The translations under genes and the position numbers were made by a program. Source: Acidiferrobacter thiooxydans (GTDB lineage: Bacteria; Pseudomonadota; Gammaproteobacteria; Acidiferrobacterales; Acidiferrobacteraceae). Taken from it: a stretch of 64,000 nucleotides of DNA. The notes under the pieces were generated by a model, which searched no databases, was not told the origin of the DNA, and saw only the letters and a list, made by a program, of their open reading frames with translations. Shown piece after piece: positions 1-9,197 of the stretch (the first letter of the stretch is position 1; the number at the start of each line of letters is the position of its first letter). The stretch is from the NCBI RefSeq assembly GCF_003333315.1, contig NZ_PSYR01000001.1, forward strand, positions 62,001-126,000, given 5' to 3'.

Positions 1-115
1 TGACGTGCGGATCGATGGGCCTGGCCGATCAGCCCGGTTTCTAGAAAACCCCTTCTTTAGCGGTTGCCCTTCAATTGAGGTTAACCGCCACCGGACTTCA
101 CATAACGTATGCGGA

Positions 116-610
116 TCACTGTCGAGCCAATGCAGCTGTCATCGCCACTTGCGGCGGGCCTTTCATTATTCGTGACCCTTTCCGTAAAGGCCTGAGTGGC
201 CAAGGCCTCAAGAACCCCATGTCATCCCGAGGCAGTTCCTTGATCGACGAGCGAGACCCAATGCTGCTCGTTGTGTACACGATCCGCGCGTGCCTTGCGA
301 GACCTCCGCAGACCCCCATTACCTTAAGTACTTTAGCAATTCCCAAGCCCGTTTTGGGCCCAATTGCCTTATTGATTCTGGCGCTCGCTTGCCTTAACTC
401 CCGAACGTGCTGCGCGACCCGCCTTTCGTGCGCCGTGCCGTCATGGTACTCAACCCAGCTGACAGAGAGATCCTCCTCATGGTCTCGCAATACGAGGGCC
501 TCAGGGAAAAACCTGATAACGCTTCCGTCGCCATCCCTGATAAGCCGCGCCCATGGCACGCGCCGCAAGACGTGATGCTCATCAGGCAACCGCTGCCCTT
601 CTTTAACCAT
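116..610 (-). CDS. Conserved hypothetical protein, second of a pair
   Basis: A 164-residue protein whose ATG lies immediately after the stop of the upstream gene at 611-1192, so the two are very probably co-transcribed. The first half (an acidic HVLRRVPWARL segment followed by SVSWVEYHDG) resembles an uncharacterised family of short proteins often found in pairs in accessory regions. I name no function. The last 40 residues are basic and less typical, so a frameshift near the 3' end is possible. No signal peptide or membrane segment is visible. Confidence 0.55.
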   Translation of the reverse strand: MVKEGQRLPDEHHVLRRVPWARLIRDGDGSVIRFFPEALVLRDHEEDLSVSWVEYHDGTAHERRVAQHVRELRQASARINKAIGPKTGLGIAKVLKVMGVCGGLARHARIVYTTSSIGSRSSIKELPRDDMGFLRPWPLRPLRKGSRIMKGPPQVAMTAALARQ

Positions 611-1192
611 CTAAATCAGCCACCTCTGAGGTTCATATGGTTTAAGGCTTTCAACCAGACGCGACACATGAACATCGCCAGCAAAGCGCTCGGGTTCGTT
701 CTCTACGTCTTTCGATATTACCCAGCGTACCCGATCGTTCGGCAGAAATTCTATCGTTAAGCGATCAGTGTCATGTACCCATGCGGCAAGTAAATATCCT
801 CGATAGGACAGCCCAAGCCCCGGCCTTGCTTTGGGCGCAAGCTGAAAAATGGCCTTTAGGAAAGTAGCAAAGGACGCCTTCTGAATGGGGGCATCCTCAG
901 GATCCCACTCCTCGGGATCGTGTAAGGAATCCAGCTGCCTAAACAACATATCGCGCCATTCACGGCTCATATGCATCGCGATTTGCGAAGTAAGCACCTT
1001 TACATTCGCCGTTGCCTCAAAGAGTCGCCCTTCTAGTGACCCAACCTCATTTGGAGCTTGTAGAGATCCGGGTGATGGGGGAATTTTGAGCGCGTTCACC
1101 TGGGCCGTTAAAGCCTGACCAATGTCAGAAAAAGAAAAACTCCCAGCTTGGTAAGGCGGTGAGTTGCGGTCCGCGACGAATTGATTATCCAT
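611..1192 (-). CDS. Conserved hypothetical protein, first of a pair
   Basis: A 193-residue soluble protein of unknown function. The most conserved-looking part is at the C-terminus (RLTIEFLPNDRVRWVIS, then a proline/tyrosine-rich KPYEPQRW end), a pattern I associate with uncharacterised proteins encoded next to a second small hypothetical, as here. The ATG at 1192 has a GGAG motif about 11 nt upstream. The stop is directly followed by the start of the 116-610 gene. The flanking IS debris suggests an accessory island. Function cannot be assigned from sequence alone. Confidence 0.6.
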   Translation of the reverse strand: MDNQFVADRNSPPYQAGSFSFSDIGQALTAQVNALKIPPSPGSLQAPNEVGSLEGRLFEATANVKVLTSQIAMHMSREWRDMLFRQLDSLHDPEEWDPEDAPIQKASFATFLKAIFQLAPKARPGLGLSYRGYLLAAWVHDTDRLTIEFLPNDRVRWVISKDVENEPERFAGDVHVSRLVESLKPYEPQRWLI

Positions 1193-1478
1193 TTCTGAAA
1201 AGACTCCGGGGTTGATCGGTCACGCAGGATTCAAACACATGATTCTTTCTATATATAATTCTGTCAATAAGATCAAAAGTACCCACGTTTTTTTGGGAAC
1301 GTCTGCTGGTCTTACTATATCTGGGTCTATGACAAAAGACGCGTGCTCCAAAATTGTCGAGGCTGAGCCCGCCTATACGGCGGGTATCACCAGCTTTGCC
1401 ATTTAAATAATGAGAGATTTTACCTTAAGTTGCTACCTCAGAGTTCCATGCACTGGCAAGGATCGGACAAAAGCCACG

Positions 1479-1980
1479 CAGCAATTCTCAATGTGAATCG
1501 ACGCCCCGTCGGAGCGCCGGGGTGCTCGATCTCCGGGGCTTGCTGGGGTGTGTGGCGGGCGTTGGCGCGGGCGGGTAAAGCAGGATCTGCTTGAGGCTTG
1601 CCCTATGCGGAGATGGTGGCGGCCGGCGCGGGCGCGACCGGTGGTGAGGCCTACGTCGGTCCAGTGGGCGACCCGATAGCAATGTCCGGCATTGCCAGCC
1701 GAACAGTCCGTCGGGTGGGCGGGATCGGGGAGGGTCTCGGTCAGGGGGGCGGGACTCCGTAGGCGGCCGTCCAATGAGCGGTGACCGTGCGCAGGGCGAG
1801 CGCGAACATGGGGCTTGCAAGGTTTTGAATCGGCACATGGAGCAGGATCAGGAACCGGGAATTGCCGATGATCCGCTGGAGGCCCCGGGCCCAGGTGGCG
1901 GCGTCCCAGCCGAGCTACTGATCGCGCCCCCGGAGGCCCCTGGCCGGCCGATACGGCGTTGAAGTGCCTCCCACAATACC
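1479..1980 (-). pseudogene. Decayed copy of the DruA (DUF4338) insertion sequence, right end
   Basis: Reading the minus strand through several frames recovers the C-terminal half of the DUF4338 protein that is intact at 26502-27386: a PARGLRGRDQ block, then NSRFLILLHV, LALRTVTAHWTAAYGV, then GHCYRVAHWTDVGLTTGR. Frameshifts separate the blocks. The remnant stops at 1479-1494 with CAGCAATTCTCAATGT, the same terminal inverted repeat that closes the intact element. The N-terminal half and the transposase are missing. It is replaced from about 2.0 kb by the ISAs1 remnant. This is an older, dead insertion of the same IS family. Confidence 0.75.
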
Positions 1981-2067
1981 TGGATTGGATGGCCACCGAC
2001 GTTGCCATGGCCATGTCGGGGATTGACCGTCAACAACAGCGACCTGCCTCGCCTGGAAGTGAAGACC

Positions 2068-2560
2068 ATGCAGCTGTCCGCTACAGATGCCGGCGCGCTC
2101 TTTGCGCGCCTCGCATCCCTGGATAGCCCGTGCGCCATGCGCCGCCGGCGCCACGGCCAACATTTGCTGCCCGCCATCGTTCTCTGTGCAGTGATCAGCG
2201 GGGGCCAAGGACCCATCGCGATAGCCAAACGGAGGCGCAGGCGCCCGCCACCGATGCTGTGCTGCTGCCGGGCCGCCGACGGCCGCTATGAGCCCTCTCC
2301 GAGCCCACGATCCGCCGCCTACTCCAGGCCGTCGATATCGAGGCGCTTAAGGCGCAACTGGGGGATTGTCCGCAAATGCCGCAGACCACGGTCGACGAAC
2401 CCGTGGCACTTGATGGCAAGACCCTGCGTGGCTCGCAGGATGGTGGCGATGGGCCGCCGCCTTCGGGCACGCAAGCGGCGTGGTCTCGAAGGGGGGGGGG
2501 GGGAGGCGGCCCTGACAAGGCGAGCGAACTGAAGGCCGTGATACTCCAAAGGCGACGCTA
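2068..2560 (+). pseudogene. Decayed ISAs1-family (H-repeat type) transposase
   Basis: From the ATG at 2068 the translation shows an ISAs1-type N-terminus (ALFARLASLDSP, RRRRHGQHLLPAIVLCAVISG). It then continues in other frames as SEPTIRRLLQAVDIEALKAQLG, VALDGKTLRGS (the family hallmark around the first catalytic Asp) and DKASELKAVI. At least two frameshifts and the loss of the C-terminal DDE region mean it cannot make an active enzyme. A run of 13 G residues sits inside it. Boundaries are approximate; no terminal repeats could be matched. Confidence 0.7.
2491..2503 (+). repeat. 13-G homopolymer tract
   Basis: Thirteen consecutive G residues within the dead ISAs1 transposase. Such tracts slip during replication and are also prone to sequencing error, so exact length is uncertain. 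No intact reading frame depends on it. Confidence 0.85.
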
Positions 2561-3037
2561 TTGCGCCACCCGCGAACTCCGCGCGCCGCCCTCCTTTAAA
2601 GAGCCCATGCGCACCCGGGCTACGGGCAGCAGCAGGTGGGGCGGCCGCTCCTTTACTGTGGGCATTGTTGCATCGCGCGCCCCAGGCCCGCCGTCTTGCA
2701 TTACGCTAGCGATAGCTTTGCGGGTGGCTGTCTGGAAGGCGCGTTGATGTGTGATCTCCGCGGCTCTGTGCCGGCCAGCACGAGCAGGACGCGGCCAACG
2801 TCTCTTCGTCTTTCAGGCCACGATTAAGGCGTCCATCGAGTGCCGGGCGCGCTAAGCGCAGAGCCAACGCGTCGAATTTTACAACGCCAGTGGTCCACGA
2901 TGCGCAGGGTTTGCGAGCTGGTAAGGGGGGATCGCGTCTTTATTTAAATGATTTGTGTAAGCCCTGATCCCTCGCAGGTGGGATGCTCTACGCCTCTAAG
3001 TAGGTTGCAATAGACCTTTATCACAGAGGAGACATCC
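2561..3037. other. No gene recognised; IS debris then ChaB leader
   Basis: About 480 nt. The first part (to about 2.85 kb) has the composition of the neighbouring transposase remnant but gives no recognisable protein. The last 100 nt is more AT-rich and leads into the ribosome site AGAGGAGA in front of the ATG at 3038, so it probably contains that gene's promoter. Confidence 0.5.
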
Positions 3038-3553
3038 ATGCCGAGCAAAAAGTCATCGACGGAAACCGAAAAGAAGTCGGCCTCGAAAACGACAACGAGA
3101 TCGAAGCCGGCGGCCCGCGCGCACACTGCGCAATCCGCAACCCCGAGTCGCCAGCGTGCGCAGACCAAAAATGCCAAGGGCAAGACAGTCAAGACTGCGA
3201 AGGCGAGTCGGCCCAGGAGTCCTTCCGCGGGTGCGAATATCCCCTCGACCATCGCCCGCTCCGATCGTCATGCCCAGAGCCTGTGGCGCAAGGCGCTCGC
3301 GAGCGCTGAAAAGACGTATGGTGATGGGGCGCTCGCCCACAGGGTCGCCTACAGCGCCCTGAAGCACGAGTACGAAAAGACCGGCAATCTCTGGGTGCGC
3401 AAGGACGAAGAGGGGCCATCGGATGCCCAGGCCGCGCGGGGTCCTGCGACCCGTCCCCGCTCGACCGAGAAGCCCGCGCGCACCGGACGGGGTCATGTGG
3501 TCCGCAAGTCCGGCTCGCCTGTGGGCTTGCACGCAAAGCCCCCCGGACGATGA
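3038..3553 (+). CDS. ChaB-domain protein with basic histone-like N-terminal tail
   Basis: A 171-residue protein with an AGAGGAGA ribosome site before its ATG. Residues 1 to about 70 are a low-complexity tail of Lys, Ala, Ser, Thr and Arg, like histone H1-type tails. Residues about 75-120 (HAQSLWRKALASAEKTYG, then AHRVAYSALKHEYEK and GNLWV) match the ChaB fold, a small helical domain of unclear role named after the cation-transport regulator ChaB. The C-terminus is again basic and Pro-rich. A nucleic-acid-binding or stress role is a guess from the charge pattern. Nothing in the neighbourhood clarifies it. Confidence 0.75.
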   Translation: MPSKKSSTETEKKSASKTTTRSKPAARAHTAQSATPSRQRAQTKNAKGKTVKTAKASRPRSPSAGANIPSTIARSDRHAQSLWRKALASAEKTYGDGALAHRVAYSALKHEYEKTGNLWVRKDEEGPSDAQAARGPATRPRSTEKPARTGRGHVVRKSGSPVGLHAKPPGR

Positions 3554-3803
3554 CGGCCGCTACGCGCCCCGCCGCGCGGGGCTGGCCGATGTCAGGGGTG
3601 AGGCCGGATCCGTAAGTCGGGCCTGGCGGGACGCACGTTACCGAAAGTTGCGCCGACGGGTCTGCAACACAGGGAACCTTATGTCACGGCCAGCGCGCCG
3701 ATCCAGGCGCGGACGCGCACTGTGAGGGATCAGGGTGATGGTCGATGGGCTTTGATTGGCCCGGCGGGAGGCCAAGCCAGGCATTGATCGACGCCCGCCA
3801 CGA

Positions 3804-4469
3804 TCATGGTGAGAAATACGGCGGCAAGGTCGGGGCCCCAGCGCGCTGGGGTCTACGAACGGTCGCTACGCCCGCCGTCGCAACGCGCACCCAGTCTTCC
3901 ACAGAGTCCGCGAGCCAGAGGCGTCTTGCGGTGTTATCTGCCACGCATTCGAGGGCGGGTGCTCGCGCATCGACCGAGTTGTCGAGAATGTGTACGAGAT
4001 CGAAGTCAGCAAGTGATCGCGATAGATTCGTCATGGACCGGTAATAGCGATCGACGATGGTATCCACGGGGATCGCATGGCCTCCCTCCATGTAGCGCCG
4101 CGCGACCCGATAGGCGTTGATGGCCGGATCCCGGGTCGCGACGAAGAGGAGGTGGGTGCGACAGCCCTTATTGCGCGCCGCCCGCACGAAGCGGGCCGGG
4201 TCAGCGTGCGCGGCGAACACGGTTTTGCAGACGATAACCTGACCGGCCGCAAGCGCCTGGTATCGCCGCCTGCCGGCCGCAAGGGCAGCTCGCGGCGCGT
4301 TTGTATGGGCACGAAAGCCGCCAGGAAGCGAGGCCACAATGGCATCCGGGTTCACGAGACACAGATCCCGACACCACGACAGATCGACCATGCGGCGTGT
4401 GATGGTGGTCTTTCCAGACCCGTTGGGCCCGGCAATCACGAGAAGGGTGGGCTTAGTCGGCTCGCTCAT
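3804..4469 (-). CDS. Zeta-toxin-like P-loop kinase/ATPase
   Basis: A 221-residue protein from the ATG at 4469. An in-frame GTG at 4490 would add 7 residues and has an AAGG upstream, so the start is open. Residues 14-22 are a Walker A loop (GPNGSGKTT), followed by LVNPDAIVASLP, a pattern typical of zeta/UDP-GlcNAc-kinase-like P-loop proteins. A second conserved stretch (ARRYMEGGHAIPVDTIVDRYYRS) is the arginine-rich lid segment of that family. It overlaps the upstream 74-residue gene at 4453-4677, an arrangement typical of toxin-antitoxin modules. Toxin activity is inferred from family and context only. Confidence 0.7.
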   Translation of the reverse strand: MSEPTKPTLLVIAGPNGSGKTTITRRMVDLSWCRDLCLVNPDAIVASLPGGFRAHTNAPRAALAAGRRRYQALAAGQVIVCKTVFAAHADPARFVRAARNKGCRTHLLFVATRDPAINAYRVARRYMEGGHAIPVDTIVDRYYRSMTNLSRSLADFDLVHILDNSVDARAPALECVADNTARRLWLADSVEDWVRVATAGVATVRRPQRAGAPTLPPYFSP

Positions 4470-4677
4470 AAGGGGGAGACTGGTTCTCACCGCGACCTTG
4501 GTTCACGGCGGCGCGCAGACGCTCCCTATGACGTTGAAGCCGTGCCTCGTCCTTCGCGACCATAGTTTCCCGCCAGCCCTCGAACAGCCGATTCCACGGG
4601 GCCCTGGGGTCGTCGAGATAGGCCGCGGTGTCCGGCAAACCGGTCGGGGCCTCATCGTGCGGTCGATCCTTTTCCAT
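4453..4677 (-). CDS. Small protein upstream of zeta-like kinase, candidate antitoxin
   Basis: A 74-residue highly charged protein (APWNRLFEGWRETMVAKDEAR in the middle, helical and rich in Arg/Glu). Its 3' end overlaps the start of the zeta-like gene, so the two are translationally coupled. It has no recognisable DNA-binding motif. By position it is the likely antitoxin or partner of the kinase. I do not recognise the family with certainty, and a housekeeping role for the pair remains possible. Confidence 0.6.
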   Translation of the reverse strand: MEKDRPHDEAPTGLPDTAAYLDDPRAPWNRLFEGWRETMVAKDEARLQRHRERLRAAVNQGRGENQSPPYERAD

Positions 4678-4758
4678 CGAGATATTATAGCGTGGGGGCG
4701 CCTAGGGGCAGCCGCGCGCGGGGGTTGCCCGTCAGGGCGAAGGCAGCGATGGCCTTCG

Positions 4759-5802
4759 CTAGGAGTCGATTCGAACGGTCGCCCGTCGGGCCTCCATTGT
4801 CACTTCCAGGGCCTCTTCCACGCGCTCTGGTGTGAGATCCTCGAGGCAGCGCAGGTGACCCAAGGGGCAGGTGCGGGCAAAGCAGGGACTGCATTCAAGA
4901 CCCAGGGTGACTGTGACCGCGCGGTCGTCCAAGGGTGGGGTGTGGCGGGGATCCGAGGATCCGAAGACCGCCGCCATGGGTTTATGGAGGCTGGCCGCGA
5001 CGTGCATAAGGCCCGAGTCGTTGCTGACGACCGCAGTGGCCAGGGCCAAGAGGTCCACGGCCTCGAGCAGGGTGGTCTGTGCGGTCAGGTTGGCGCACGC
5101 GCCTTCAGACAGCGTGCCTATGGCCCCGGCGACCTCCTGATCGCGTGGGCCGCCGAGCGCGAGGACGCGCCATCCGCGATCATGGTATGTCCGCGCAAGC
5201 CGCGCGAAATGGCGGGCGGGCCAGCGCTTCGCGGGACCGTATTCGGCCCCGGGGCAGAGCGCGAGGAGCGGCGCCGTAAGATCGACCCCGAAGCGCTCGG
5301 CGCACCGCCTTCCCGCTTCCGGGTCGGCGCGAAGGCGCGGGGCCGGGACCTCCGGCAAGGGCTCGCCGGGCTCGAGCCCCAGGAGCAGGAAGCGCTCGAC
5401 AGTCTTCAGCTTGCCGCCCGCGGGCTCGCGGCGAATGTCGTTAATGAGTCCGTAGCGGGCCTCGCCAAGATAACCTGTGCGGCGCGCCGCGCCGCTCGCC
5501 CACGCCGGCAGTGCGGACTTGTAGGACCGCGGCAGGATATAAGCCTGCGCGTAATGGTGTTCCCGCAGCCTGCGACCGAGCTGCAACCGTTCGCGCAGGG
5601 CGAGCCGGCCGTGCGGGATGGCGAGCGCGATGGTGTCGGCGATCTCGGGCATGCGCGCGGCGAGCGGCAGGGTCGCCGGGGGGGCTATGAGGTCCAGGGC
5701 GCGATCGGGATCGCGCGCCTTCAGGAGCTGGAACAGGCTGTGGGCCATGACCATATCGCCCACCCAGGCTGGCCCCACGATCAGCGCCCGCGTGGCGCTC
5801 AT
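4759..5802 (-). CDS. waaF: ADP-heptose:LPS heptosyltransferase II
   Basis: A GT9-family glycosyltransferase (347 residues) that adds the second L-glycero-D-manno-heptose to the inner core of lipopolysaccharide at the cytoplasmic face of the inner membrane. Visible family features are the N-terminal ALIVGPAWVGDMVMAHSL, the central LCPGAEYGPAKRWPARHFA, and the C-terminal VSNDSGLMHVAASLHKP donor-binding motif followed by FGSSDPRHTPP. I chose the ATG at 5802 because it overlaps the stop of the upstream zinc-ribbon gene by the typical ATGA. A longer in-frame start adds 20 atypical residues. Confidence 0.93.
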   Translation of the reverse strand: MSATRALIVGPAWVGDMVMAHSLFQLLKARDPDRALDLIAPPATLPLAARMPEIADTIALAIPHGRLALRERLQLGRRLREHHYAQAYILPRSYKSALPAWASGAARRTGYLGEARYGLINDIRREPAGGKLKTVERFLLLGLEPGEPLPEVPAPRLRADPEAGRRCAERFGVDLTAPLLALCPGAEYGPAKRWPARHFARLARTYHDRGWRVLALGGPRDQEVAGAIGTLSEGACANLTAQTTLLEAVDLLALATAVVSNDSGLMHVAASLHKPMAAVFGSSDPRHTPPLDDRAVTVTLGLECSPCFARTCPLGHLRCLEDLTPERVEEALEVTMEARRATVRIDS

Positions 5803-6020
5803 CGCCCGTCCGGGAGTTCCTTCATGTCGGTGAGGACATAGACTGTTCCGCAGTAAGGGCAACGCTCCTCGCCGCTCACATCGATCGGCAGGAACACCCG
5901 CGGATGCGAGTTCCAGAGGCTCATGGCGGGCATCGGGCAGTGCAGCGGGAGGTCGGCGTGCGTGACCTCGACGCGCATGGCGCGCGCCGTCGGGGTCGGC
6001 GCCAGCTGTTCCTTGTCCAT
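5799..6020 (-). CDS. Zinc-finger domain protein (COG4391 type)
   Basis: A 73-residue protein with an N-terminal beta-rich part (LPLHCPMPAMSLWNSHPRVFLPID) and a C-terminal ERCPYCGTVYVL knuckle; together the His/Cys residues can form one zinc site. This family is common next to ilvE and waaF in beta- and gammaproteobacteria, and its role is not established. It starts one base after the ilvE stop and overlaps waaF by ATGA, forming ilvE - zinc protein - waaF. Confidence 0.85.
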   Translation of the reverse strand: MDKEQLAPTPTARAMRVEVTHADLPLHCPMPAMSLWNSHPRVFLPIDVSGEERCPYCGTVYVLTDMKELPDGR

Positions 6021-6021
6021 G

Positions 6022-6978
6022 TCAGGCCTTCTGCGAGCGTGGCGCTGCCATCGCCTCGCCCACCGGGGTCACCCATTCGGGATGGGTCTTGCGCCGTCCG
6101 TGGACCTGCTCGAAATAGAGGGTCTGGAGCCTTTCTGTGATCGGTCCGCGGTGCCCCAGGCCTATGGGGCGGAAGTCGAGCTCGCGGATCGGCGTGATCT
6201 CGGCCGCGGTCCCCGAGAAGAACGCCTCATCGGCGATATAGACCTCATCGCGCGTGATGCGCTTCTCGCGCACCGGCACCCCGATCTCGCCTGCGAGCTC
6301 CATGATCGTCTCGCGCGTGATGCCTTCGAGTGCTGCGGTCAGCTCCGGCGTCAGCAACACGCCGTTACGCACGATGAAGATGTTCTCGCCGCTGCCCTCG
6401 GCCACATAGCCCTCGGTGTCGAGTAGCAGGGCCTCGTCACAACCGCATTGCTGGGCCTCGCGCAGGGCGAGCATGGAATTCATGTAACTGCCGTTGGTCT
6501 TGGCCTTGCACAGGGTGACGTTCACATGATGGCGGTTGAACGAGGAGGTCTTGATGCGTATGCCGCGCTCCAGGGCCTCGTCGCCGAGATAGGCCCCCCA
6601 CGCCCAGGCGGCCACGATCAGGTGGACCTTGAGCTTGTCCGCCCGAAGCCCCATACCCTCGGAACCGTAGAACGCCATGGGCCGGATGTAGGCCGATTCG
6701 AGACCATTCTCGCGCACTGATGCGAGGATCGCCTCGCGCACCGTCTCCTTGTCATAAGGCATGGCCATGCCCATGATGTGCGCCGAGCGGAACAAGCGGT
6801 CCACGTGGGCGTCAAGCCGGAACACCGCAGGCCCGGCGCTCGTCGGGTACGCGCGCACGCCCTCGAACACACCCATACCGTAATGCAGGGTATGGGTCAG
6901 CACATGGGTATTCGCGTCCCGCCAGGGCACGAGTTTGCCGTCATACCAGATCACCCCGTCACGATCCGCCATGGACAT
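6022..6978 (-). CDS. ilvE: Branched-chain amino acid aminotransferase
   Basis: A PLP fold-type IV transaminase (318 residues) catalysing the last step of leucine, isoleucine and valine synthesis. Family segments: VIWYDGKLVPWRDANTHVLT near the N-terminus, HYGMGVFEGVRAY, the KAKTNGSYMNS region carrying the PLP lysine, EGYVAEGSGENIF and FFSGTAAEITPI. The start at 6978 is supported by a strong GAGGAGG site 8 nt upstream. The longer frame upstream is not conserved-looking. It heads a three-gene operon with the zinc-finger gene and waaF. Confidence 0.95.
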   Translation of the reverse strand: MSMADRDGVIWYDGKLVPWRDANTHVLTHTLHYGMGVFEGVRAYPTSAGPAVFRLDAHVDRLFRSAHIMGMAMPYDKETVREAILASVRENGLESAYIRPMAFYGSEGMGLRADKLKVHLIVAAWAWGAYLGDEALERGIRIKTSSFNRHHVNVTLCKAKTNGSYMNSMLALREAQQCGCDEALLLDTEGYVAEGSGENIFIVRNGVLLTPELTAALEGITRETIMELAGEIGVPVREKRITRDEVYIADEAFFSGTAAEITPIRELDFRPIGLGHRGPITERLQTLYFEQVHGRRKTHPEWVTPVGEAMAAPRSQKA

Positions 6979-7126
6979 ACCAAAACCTCCTCGCCAAAGT
7001 GTCGCTTGTTCGCGGCCTGGCATTGTGGCCAGGGCCGGCTCATACTGAACCCAAAGGAACCGCTCCGCAACGGGGACAAGAGGTCTCTTTGCCCTGTCGC
7101 GCGAACGCGTGAGACTGGTGGCCGCT

Positions 7127-7777
7127 ATGGAAAGGCTCATCGACAAGACGCTCGAGGACTACGCCCGCGCCCACATCACGGCCCTGCCGGAGGCGCTCGC
7201 CGAGATCGAGCACTACACCCATGCGCACCGCCCCGACGCGGCGATGTTGAGCGGGCCGCTCGAGGCCGCGCTCCTGCGCCTACTCGTGCTGCTCTGTCCG
7301 GCGCGCCGAGTCCTGGAGATCGGCCTTTTCACCGGCTATTCGGCGCTGGCCATGGCCAGCGCCCTGCCTGCCGACGGCGAGCTGCTGTCTTGTGAGAAGG
7401 ACCCCGAGGCCATTGCCATCGCCCAGCGGTTCTTCGATCGTACCCCCTACGGCCGCAAGATCCGTATCCGCGCGGGCCTGGCGCTCGACACCCTCGAGGC
7501 CTTGCGCGGACAGGTCTTCGATCTCGTGTTTCTCGATGCCGACAAGGAAAACTACCCGCTCTACTATGATCGCGCCCTGCCCTTGCTGCGGCCGGGTGGA
7601 CTGTTCGTCGCCGACAATACCCTATGGTCGGGCCGGGTGCTCGCGCCCACCACCCCCGCCGATCTCGCTATCGCCGCCTTCAACCGCAAGGTCCAGAACG
7701 ACCCCGACATGGACGCCGTGCTCCTTACGGTGCGCGACGGGGTGACCGTCGCGCGTAAGAAGACGGCCGCCGCTTAG
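7127..7777 (+). CDS. SAM-dependent O-methyltransferase (CCoAOMT/COMT type)
   Basis: A 216-residue class I methyltransferase. [17 protein letters not shown] is the SAM-binding motif [19 protein letters not shown] carries the metal-binding aspartates of the cation-dependent catechol/caffeoyl-CoA family, and [15 protein letters not shown] follows. Substrate cannot be predicted. An in-frame GTG at 7109 is an alternative start. It is divergent from ilvE, and its last codons overlap the rho stop on the other strand. Confidence 0.88.
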   Translation: MERLIDKTLEDYARAHITALPEALAEIEHYTHAHRPDAAMLSGPLEAALLRLLVLLCPARRVLEIGLFTGYSALAMASALPADGELLSCEKDPEAIAIAQRFFDRTPYGRKIRIRAGLALDTLEALRGQVFDLVFLDADKENYPLYYDRALPLLRPGGLFVADNTLWSGRVLAPTTPADLAIAAFNRKVQNDPDMDAVLLTVRDGVTVARKKTAAA

Positions 7778-9036
7778 CGCCGCATCGAATCGAAGAATTC
7801 GGCGTTGTTCTTGGTCGCCTTGAGCTTGTCGAGCAGGAACTCGGATCCCTCGAGATCGTCCATCGGGTGCAGGAGCTTGCGCAGGATCCAGAGCTTCTGG
7901 AGCTCGCCCGGATCGATCAACAGCTCCTCGCGCCGCGTCCCGGAGCGATTGATGTTGATGGCCGGGTAGACGCGCTTCTCGGCCAGGCGCCGGTCGAGAT
8001 GGATCTCCATGTTGCCTGTGCCCTTGAACTCCTCGTAGATGACGTCGTCCATCTTGGAGCCGGTCTCGACGAGCGTGGTGGCGAGGATCGTCAGGCTGCC
8101 CCCTTCCTCGATGTTGCGTGCCGCCCCGAAAAAGCGCTTGGGGCGCTGCAGGGCATTGGCGTCGACACCACCGGTCAATACTTTGCCGGAGGCCGGTACG
8201 ACGGTATTGTAGGCACGCGCGAGACGCGTGATCGAGTCGAGCAGGATGACGACGTCGCGCTTGTGCTCGACGAGCCGCTTGGCCTTTTCGATGACCATCT
8301 CCGCGACCTGCACATGGCGGGTCGCCGGCTCGTCGAAGGTCGAGGAGATCACCTCGCCGCGCACCGACCGGGTCATTTCCGTCACCTCTTCCGGGCGCTC
8401 ATCGATCAAAAGCACAATCAGTACGCACTCCGGGTGGTTGGCGGTGATCGAATGCGCGATCTGCTGGAGCATCACGGTCTTGCCGCTCTTCGGCGACGAG
8501 ACGATGAGCCCGCGTTGGCCCTTGCCGATCGGCGATATGAGATCGATGACGCGCGAGGTGAGATTTTCGGTCGATGAGTTCGCTTGTTCGAGCTTGAGGC
8601 GGTTCAGCGGATGGAGCGGTGTCAGGTTTTCGAAGAGGACCTTGTTGCGCGCCTCCTCGGGCGACTGGAAATTGATGTTCTCGACCTTGAGGAGCGCGAA
8701 ATAGCGTTCGGATTCCTTGGGAGGCCGGATGTTGCCCGTCACCGTGTCACCGGTCCGCAGATTGAAGCGGCGGATCTGGCTCGGGCTCACATAGATGTCG
8801 TCGGGGCCCGCGAGATAGGAGCTGTCGGACGAGCGCAGGAAACCAAAGCCATCCTGGAGGATCTCGACGACCCCCTCGCCCACGATATCCTCGCCCTTTT
8901 TGGCCTGGGCCTTCAGGATCGCGAATATGAGGTCTTGTTTGCGCAGGCGACTGCCCCCCTCGAGATCGAGGGCCACCGCCATTTCCACCAACTCGGTGGC
9001 GGGTTTACGTTTTAGTTCGGAAAGGTGCATTGTCAT
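7774..9036 (-). CDS. rho: Transcription termination factor Rho
   Basis: A 420-residue hexameric RNA-dependent ATPase that terminates transcription and silences horizontally acquired DNA. It has the N-terminal helical bundle ([16 protein letters not shown]), a cold-shock-like RNA-binding fold around [19 protein letters not shown], Walker A SPKSGKT, Walker [17 protein letters not shown] and the Q-loop/R-loop region ending in FFDSMRR. ATGs at 9036 and 9030 are both possible; neither has a strong ribosome site. It lies 161 nt downstream of trxA on the same strand, the usual trxA-rho arrangement. Confidence 0.97.
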   Translation of the reverse strand: MTMHLSELKRKPATELVEMAVALDLEGGSRLRKQDLIFAILKAQAKKGEDIVGEGVVEILQDGFGFLRSSDSSYLAGPDDIYVSPSQIRRFNLRTGDTVTGNIRPPKESERYFALLKVENINFQSPEEARNKVLFENLTPLHPLNRLKLEQANSSTENLTSRVIDLISPIGKGQRGLIVSSPKSGKTVMLQQIAHSITANHPECVLIVLLIDERPEEVTEMTRSVRGEVISSTFDEPATRHVQVAEMVIEKAKRLVEHKRDVVILLDSITRLARAYNTVVPASGKVLTGGVDANALQRPKRFFGAARNIEEGGSLTILATTLVETGSKMDDVIYEEFKGTGNMEIHLDRRLAEKRVYPAININRSGTRREELLIDPGELQKLWILRKLLHPMDDLEGSEFLLDKLKATKNNAEFFDSMRR

Positions 9037-9197
9037 CTTTTTGAGAAACCGTCAGGCGTGAAAACGGCGGATGAATCCGCGACCTGATCAGAAAAGGGGT
9101 TGAGATAAAGGGAAAGCAGGGGAACCGCGCTTCCTGGCCCGGAACCTTATCACCTCGGCCGCCCGCAGTCCAGTACCGCGCGACCGAGGTGCTCACG

